The notes under the pieces were generated by a model. The model was not told the DNA's origin, ran no database searches, and saw only the letters and a program-made list of their open reading frames with translations. From a bacterium (lineage in GTDB: Bacteria; Chloroflexota; Dormibacteria; UBA8260; Bog-877): a stretch of 9,593 bases of DNA. Of the stretch, positions 6,146 to 9,593 are shown piece after piece. Both the position numbers and the translations under genes were made by a program. Within the stretch, counting starts at the first letter, position 1, and each line of letters opens with the position of its first letter. The stretch spans positions 1 through 9,593 of the forward strand of contig JAKAVU010000097.1 in NCBI GenBank assembly GCA_021817185.1, given 5' to 3'.

Positions 6146-6553
6146 GCGGCTCGAAGTCTCGCATAGTGAGGACGACCGTCAAACCGAGTGGAACTGGGGC
6201 AGTCCGGCACGGTCGCCCCGCGCAAGCAGACGTCAGGGTGGGTGCCGACACCCTGCGCGGGGCTTCCCGCGCGTCCCGAGGGCAGGCTCGGCCCGTCCAC
6301 CGACGTCTCGGCTGTCCGTAACGCACCCCGGCCTGGGTCACCGAACGCGCCCACCAGGCCACTTCCAGTCAGGCTTCCCGCCCTCGGCGGCCAGAGGCGT
6401 CGAAGCAGTCGCCGAGCGCCCACGACCCGTAATGGGTAACGCTCTGACGCTTGCTACCGGACTCGCACGGGTAGCGCTGTCTTAAAGCCGCTTTCTCAGG
6501 GTAGCTCTGCTGTGGACTTCAAACCGGACAAGTGTTCGACGGCTCAGCAAAGG
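6146..6553. other. Gene-poor stretch between the Hen1 fragment and the tRNA remnant
   Basis: No supported gene. The open frames on either strand are proline/arginine-rich and lack recognisable motifs. It contains three spaced GGGTA repeats (6434-6511), a GCTACC/GGTAGC inverted repeat (6453-6458 and 6470-6475, 11-base loop), and an isolated 11-base copy of the tRNA acceptor end (GCGCCCACCAG, 6347-6357). If the tRNA fragment is an attachment site, this is the terminal region of the element. Confidence 0.5.
6434..6511 (+). repeat. Three imperfect direct repeats, consensus GGGTARCKCTSTG
   Basis: GGGTAACGCTCTG (6434-6446), GGGTAGCGCTGTC (6469-6481) and GGGTAGCTCTGCT (6499-6511), with repeat starts 35 and 30 bases apart, ending about 43 bases before the tRNA fragment. 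Their position could suit recombinase or excisionase arm sites. They are short and imperfect. Confidence 0.4.
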
Positions 6554-6604
6554 CCTACCCTGACACGGTAGAGGCCCCAGGTTCGACTCCTGGTGCGCCC
6601 ACCA
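6554..6604 (+). tRNA. 3' half of tRNA-Val(GAC), probable attachment-site (att) copy
   Basis: From the anticodon stem on, the structure is perfect. Stem CTACC (6555-6559) and GGTAG (6567-6571) close a seven-base loop CTGACAC with anticodon GAC (6562-6564). A 5-base variable region (6572-6576) follows, then T-stem CCAGG (6577-6581) and CCTGG (6589-6593) with loop TTCGACT, acceptor strand TGCGCCC (6594-6600), discriminator A and encoded CCA (6602-6604). The 5' half is missing: no GGGCGCA strand lies at the expected place near 6529, nor anywhere in 6420-6553, and the bases before the anticodon stem do not make a normal D-arm. A tRNA copy that begins at the anticodon stem is what tRNA-targeting integrases leave at the far end of an insertion. 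A decayed tRNA gene is the alternative. Confidence 0.78.
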
Positions 6605-6618
6605 GACAGCGGCTCATG

Positions 6619-6644
6619 ACCACTGCCCTTCAAAGCGGTGGTTT
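6619..6644 (+). terminator. Hairpin downstream of the tRNA 3' end
   Basis: ACCACTGC (6619-6626) pairs with GCGGTGGT (6635-6642), with one T-G wobble and an 8-base loop, followed by TT. It lies 15 bases after the tRNA CCA and may be the original tRNA terminator. Confidence 0.4.
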
Positions 6645-6645
6645 G

Positions 6646-6670
6646 GCTCCCTGGGCCCGGTCCAGGGAGC
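6646..6670. terminator. Perfect 9-bp hairpin, possible terminator
   Basis: GCTCCCTGG (6646-6654) pairs perfectly with CCAGGGAGC (6662-6670) across a 7-base loop. There is no T-run on either side. It could act in tandem with the hairpin at 6619-6644, or from the other strand. Confidence 0.4.
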
Positions 6671-6835
6671 GAGCGCGCTTAGGCGGCGATTCCGGTTGGC
6701 CAAACGGGTCCGGCAGCCGGGGGCGCCAGACACCCGCTGAGAGATGACCCCGCGCTCGGCGACGCCCTCCGCTCCCCCTGGCGAAGCGGCCGTTGCCCCC
6801 GAAGCCCCCAGGCGCGCGTCCGGGGCGAGTCACCC

Positions 6836-7474
6836 CTACATCTGGACCGGCCAGTCGACGCCCGAGGACGCAAGCCGGTAAACGGCCATCGGACGGTCAT
6901 GCGGCTCGGTGGCGAGCGCCCGAACGGACTCCAGCCGAAAACCGTTCTTCTCCAGGATCCGCCGGGACGGAATGTTGGCCGCCTCGGGCGCGATCACAAG
7001 CCCGGCACCGGGATGGTGGCGTCGAACCTCGGCGACCAGGGCAGCGATCATCGCGGTTCCGAAACCACGGCCCAGGAGGCCCGTAACGCCGATGGCGTAG
7101 TCGGCCCCCACCTCGTCGTCCCGGACGTCCATCGCCTTTGCTTCATCCGGGTAATCACCCCACCGATACCACTGGCACCAGCCGGCGGGCTCCCCGTCAA
7201 TCAAGACCATGCACAACTTGGTCGCTGACCCCGCCCCCTCGACCAGGCGCAGCCGCAGTTCCTCGAGCGCCCTCTCAGCCGTCGACTCAGGGGTCCACCA
7301 ACGCGCCACGTGCGGCGCGCGCAACCAAGCCCCAACCTTCGCAAGATCTGCGAGTGCCATCGGTCGGAGAGTCACGAGCGGCGCCACCGGCTCGAGACTA
7401 AAGGTTGCGGGTATCGCGAGCGGCGGATGACGGCGCTGGCAGGCAGCTGCGCCATTCGCTTCACTGGCCGCCAT
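6836..7474 (-). CDS. GNAT acetyltransferase, AAC(6')-like aminoglycoside N-acetyltransferase family
   Basis: A 212-residue cytoplasmic enzyme that transfers acetyl from acetyl-CoA to an amine. Landmarks fit the AAC(6')/siderophore-biosynthesis GNAT group: VTLRPMALADLAKVGAWLRAP with HVARWW (34-60), the beta-strand segment GEPAGWCQWYRW (94-105), DYAIG (125-129), the acetyl-CoA loop LLGRGFGTAM (133-142, R-x-x-G-x-G/A pattern) and AANIPSRRILEKNGF (165-179). The ATG at 7474 is supported by AGGAG four bases upstream. A GTG at residue 30 or 34 would give the more usual family start, so the first ~30 residues are uncertain. It is alone on its strand, with no partner gene. The substrate cannot be deduced: many homologues are housekeeping enzymes that do not confer aminoglycoside resistance. 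Confidence 0.88.
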   Translation of the reverse strand: MAASEANGAAACQRRHPPLAIPATFSLEPVAPLVTLRPMALADLAKVGAWLRAPHVARWWTPESTAERALEELRLRLVEGAGSATKLCMVLIDGEPAGWCQWYRWGDYPDEAKAMDVRDDEVGADYAIGVTGLLGRGFGTAMIAALVAEVRRHHPGAGLVIAPEAANIPSRRILEKNGFRLESVRALATEPHDRPMAVYRLASSGVDWPVQM

Positions 7475-7934
7475 CCCGCTCCTGGCGGCCGACGACCTGC
7501 GGATCGTGGGCTAGGAGAAGGAGCGGCAACGACTCCTCGGAGCCCGCGCCGTGGAGTATGCCGCGGGGGACGATGGCTCATCCCCCACCTCTTCCGCGAG
7601 GTTCCGGGCCCGGACGCCCAGGTCCCCGAGCCAGGACCATTGGCTGGCCACGACGAGGGTCCTGAGTGCCGGAGCCATGCCCCACAGTCTTCGCCGACGG
7701 CCGCCCCGGGGGTGGCCGACTGGGGCCGCCGGCGGAGACGCGGAGGCGTGCGCTTTCCCCGACCCTGGCACTATGTCCGGCACAGGTGTTCGTCGAGGTG
7801 CGCGGGGCGGCCCGTCGTGCCTGCAGGCGGTCCATTCCGACACCGGCTTGTCCACACCCGAAGTGGGGAAAAAGAGGATAAGTGGATTGCCGACTCCGCA
7901 ACCAAAATCCCTAAGTTTCTGAGGTTTTTCGCTA
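7475..7934. other. Gene-poor intergenic stretch
   Basis: No confident gene. The best candidate is a 55-codon minus-strand frame at 7511-7678 (starts MAPALRTLVVASQWSWLGDL) with GC-rich third positions over its first ~35 codons but no ribosome site and no recognised family, perhaps a gene fragment. TTGTCCACA (7848-7856) matches an actinobacterial-type DnaA box. From about 7861 the DNA turns distinctly AT-richer up to the promoter at 7935. Confidence 0.4.
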
Positions 7935-7965
7935 TTGACAGCGGACCTTAAGCAGGGCTTAACAT
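7935..7965 (+). promoter_or_regulatory. Candidate sigma70-type promoter of the small zinc-finger gene
   Basis: A perfect -35 TTGACA (7935-7940) and TAACAT (7960-7965, four of six matches to TATAAT) are separated by 19 bases, slightly wide. The GTG start of the gene follows 8 bases later, implying a nearly leaderless message. The AT-rich region upstream supports a promoter. Confidence 0.45.
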
Positions 7966-7973
7966 GGGCGGCC

Positions 7974-8249
7974 GTGACTCCTCCCCGCAGCCCCCGCCCG
8001 CCCCGCCTCTGCGCCCGCGCCGGCTGCGGCACCCCGGTCAAGAAGCCGACCGCCCGGTACTGCAGCGTGGCCTGCTCAGCCCAGGACCCGGAACGTCGGG
8101 CGCGGCTCCGTGAGCGGGCTCGCTGCGGTCGGATACTCCCCCTGGCGCGGCAACTTCCCTTGGACTTCGACGGCGAGGAGCAGAGGATTGCGGCCCTCGC
8201 CGGAGCCCGGGAGGAGGTCCCCCAGGGGCTCTCGCGCTGGGCGGTCTGA
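7974..8249 (+). CDS. Small hypothetical protein with a four-cysteine zinc-finger motif
   Basis: 91 residues from the GTG at 7974, chosen because the frame's earlier TTG (7935) is itself the -35 box TTGACA. A proline/arginine-rich N-terminus leads to Cys13-x4-Cys18 and Cys30-x3-Cys34 (CARAGCG, then YCSVACS), the layout of a small treble-clef or zinc-knuckle finger. A basic helix PERRARLRERAR (39-50) follows, then LPLARQLPLDF and an acidic helical tail ending EEVPQGLSRWAV. I do not recognise a named family. The finger plus basic helix suggest nucleic-acid or protein binding, which is inference. It converges on the next gene with three bases between the stop codons. Confidence 0.7.
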   Translation: MTPPRSPRPPRLCARAGCGTPVKKPTARYCSVACSAQDPERRARLRERARCGRILPLARQLPLDFDGEEQRIAALAGAREEVPQGLSRWAV

Positions 8250-8252
8250 GAC

Positions 8253-8435
8253 TCAGGAGATCGGCGTCCGGGGGCGGACCATGGCCTCGGCGGTGCGGAT
8301 GTCAGCGGCGGTGACGGTGACCCGCAGGCTCTGCTCGCAGTGGTGACAGATCAGATGGAAGGTGGTGGGCTGGGGGATGTCCCGCGCCACCTCCTGGCGA
8401 AAGCCGCAGGCCTCGCAGCTGACCACCGCACGCAT
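8253..8435 (-). CDS. Small CxxC-CxxC zinc-ribbon hypothetical protein
   Basis: 60 residues with two CxxC knuckles, Cys7-x2-Cys10 (CEACGF) and Cys30-x2-Cys33 (ICHHCEQ), about 20 apart, as in zinc ribbons. The C-terminal part (LRVTVTAADIRTAEAMVRP) is a beta strand plus helix. ATG 8435 is the likely start; the Shine-Dalgarno is weak, and a GTG three codons in is possible. It lies 61 bases downstream of the MFS exporter on the same strand, with a hairpin between, so co-transcription is uncertain. The function is not known. Confidence 0.62.
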   Translation of the reverse strand: MRAVVSCEACGFRQEVARDIPQPTTFHLICHHCEQSLRVTVTAADIRTAEAMVRPRTPIS

Positions 8436-8456
8436 GGGCCCATTGAAGTCCTAGGA

Positions 8457-8476
8457 GCGGTGGGGAGAGCCACCGC
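8457..8476 (-). terminator. Hairpin between the MFS exporter and the zinc-ribbon gene
   Basis: GCGGTGG (8457-8463) pairs with CCACCGC (8470-8476) across a 6-base loop, downstream of the MFS stop on the minus strand. No T-run follows, so it may only attenuate transcription. Confidence 0.35.
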
Positions 8477-8496
8477 CAACGGACTGCCACACGCCG

Positions 8497-9593
8497 CTAC
8501 CGCGCCGTAACCGGGCGCTGCCCCCAGGAACGACCGAGTGCCAGCCCACCAGCGGCCACCAGGCAGACCCCGAGGAAGGCGATGACGTCGCTGGCCCCCA
8601 CCACGTCCGCCACGGCCCCCGCGACCAGCAGCGGCAGGGCGATGGCGAGGTTGATCAGCAGGAAGGCGCCCCCGAAGATCCGGCCCCGGGTCGCCTCCTC
8701 AGTGCCCTCCTGGATCAGCACCAGGCAGGGGATGAGCACCGCGCCGAGCCCCGCGCCGAAGATGACCGCCAGACCGATGGCCAGGGGGACCAGGGCCCCA
8801 TCCACCCCGAGCTGGCGGAGGATGGGGGGGAGGACGCCCAGGACCAGCATGGCGGCCCCGGCCAGTGTGAGCCCGAGCGAAGCCCTCCTCGCCCCGCCGG
8901 TGATCCCGGGCCGCCGGCTGATGATGGTCCCGGCCAGCACCATGCCCACGGTGGCGGGCACCAGAAGGATGTAGCTGTCCTGGGGTCGGCGGAGCAGCAC
9001 GTGCTGCATGTAGCCGGCGGAGAGGGCAAAGATGGTGAAGACGATCACCAGGGCCAGGGTCAGCATCCCGAAGGAGAAGGGCAGAATCGGGCTCTCCCGG
9101 ATCACCACCAGCACCTCACGCACCTCGTCCACGGTTCGGCCGATCCCGCGGGAGACCGAACGGGACTCCGAGTGGGCGGCGGCCAGCCGGGCGCGGATCA
9201 GCCAGACAGCACCCGACGCCAGGGCGAAGAGGCTGGCGCCGAAGTAGTAGGGGCCCTCCTGCCCCAGCAACCGCTGGGCCAGGGATGCCAGCGGGACGGA
9301 GATGACGATGGTCATGACGATGGTCACGGTGAACAGCGAGGTGGCGGCCGGCACGTCCTCGCGCCGCACCAAGGTGGGGATGCTGGCCGCCTCGGCGGGA
9401 GCGAAGAGCTGCCCGACGCCGGCGAACACCAGGGTGATGACATAGAGCGGCGCCGCCTGGTGCTGGGCCACACCCGTCAATTCGAGCAGGGGCACGCCCA
9501 GGACCAGGATCCCCCGGCTGAGGTTGGTCCACATCATGAGGACCTTCTTGTCGTAGCGGTCGGCGAAGATCCCGGCCGGCACCGACAGGAACA
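8497..9593 (-). CDS. Major facilitator superfamily exporter (MFS_3/EntS-like), 5' end outside window
   Basis: An integral membrane transporter of the major facilitator superfamily, probably a proton-coupled drug or metabolite exporter. The frame is open to the right edge (FLSVPAGIFADRYDKKVLMM), so roughly the first 40-50 residues, including the first helix, are missing. The MFS motif A between helices 2 and 3 is clear (GIFADRYDKK). Repeated hydrophobic segments follow: LYVITLVFAGVGQLFAPAEA, FTVTIVMTIVISVPLASL, YYFGASLFALASGAVWLI, then a charged central loop (HSESRSVSRGIGRTVDEVREV), and in the C-terminal half FSFGMLTLALVIVFTIFALS, ILLVPATVGMVLAGTII, LVPLAIGLAVIFGAGLGAVL and ALPLLVAGAVADVVG. 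GIFADR and the central-loop layout fit the EntS/MFS_3 group. The substrate is not deducible. The last residues are QRPVTAR. Confidence 0.88.
   Translation of the reverse strand, partial: FLSVPAGIFADRYDKKVLMMWTNLSRGILVLGVPLLELTGVAQHQAAPLYVITLVFAGVGQLFAPAEAASIPTLVRREDVPAATSLFTVTIVMTIVISVPLASLAQRLLGQEGPYYFGASLFALASGAVWLIRARLAAAHSESRSVSRGIGRTVDEVREVLVVIRESPILPFSFGMLTLALVIVFTIFALSAGYMQHVLLRRPQDSYILLVPATVGMVLAGTIISRRPGITGGARRASLGLTLAGAAMLVLGVLPPILRQLGVDGALVPLAIGLAVIFGAGLGAVLIPCLVLIQEGTEEATRGRIFGGAFLLINLAIALPLLVAGAVADVVGASDVIAFLGVCLVAAGGLALGRSWGQRPVTAR

Noticed and set aside
6483..6604. Selenocysteine tRNA, suggested by GGACTTCAAACC (anticodon TCA at 6519-6521) before the acceptor end
   Set aside because: The flanking bases do not form the anticodon stem, no 8-bp acceptor partner exists upstream, and the span would be over 120 bases. 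The real anticodon arm is the valine one at 6555-6571.
7848..7940. Chromosomal or plasmid replication origin
   Set aside because: Only one good DnaA box is present, with no iteron array and no dnaA, dnaN or rep gene next to it; a promoter explains the AT-rich patch.
7310..7951. 213-codon + strand open frame
   Set aside because: It is antisense to the start of the acetyltransferase and continues through low-quality intergenic sequence; there is no motif and no ribosome site.
1..9593. CRISPR array or a complete defence system
   Set aside because: No regularly spaced repeats and no cas, restriction or toxin-antitoxin pair were seen. The only repair-related gene is the broken Hen1 fragment.

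Overview
The window is high-GC bacterial DNA. Several starts look leaderless (a TAnnnT hexamer 6-8 bases before the start codon), others carry a GGAGG-type ribosome site, GTG starts are frequent, and a tRNA 3' end with an encoded CCA is present. The set integrase + small HTH + Rep-like protein + FtsK-type ATPase + GntR regulator resembles actinomycete integrative and conjugative elements (AICEs). This suggests an actinobacterial or other high-GC Terrabacteria host; the exact phylum cannot be fixed from this sequence.

Positions 1-2935 hold a decayed element of that kind. A tyrosine recombinase (5' end outside the window) reads rightward. Convergent to it is a leftward cluster in transcription order GntR/HutC-type regulator, FtsK-type ATPase, Rep-like protein, small HTH protein. 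The regulator, HTH protein and recombinase look intact. The FtsK gene has lost its N-terminal and Walker A half, leaving a strong ribosome site that opens a 14-codon ORF. The Rep-like gene keeps only its N-terminal ~100 codons and overlaps the HTH gene by GTGA. A 14-bp perfect palindrome in the regulator's promoter, with related half-sites before the FtsK remnant, suggests that one repressor controlled both.

Positions 2936-6604 look like cargo or debris: a lipoprotein with seven Asp-box repeats, the C-terminal remnant of an IS3-family transposase, a small lipoprotein with a Cna-B/carboxypeptidase-regulatory-like fold, and an N-terminal fragment of the RNA-repair methyltransferase Hen1. The stretch ends with the 3' half of a tRNA-Val(GAC), starting at the anticodon stem and running through CCA. 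That is the structure expected of the distal attachment site of an element integrated in a tRNA gene. With the tRNA on the + strand, the element should lie to the left, and an intact tRNA-Val should lie left of position 1.

Positions 6605-9593 look like ordinary chromosome: hairpins after the tRNA end, an AAC(6')-like GNAT acetyltransferase, a ~500-base gene-poor stretch with an AT-rich promoter region, two small four-cysteine proteins transcribed towards each other, and an MFS exporter cut by the right edge.
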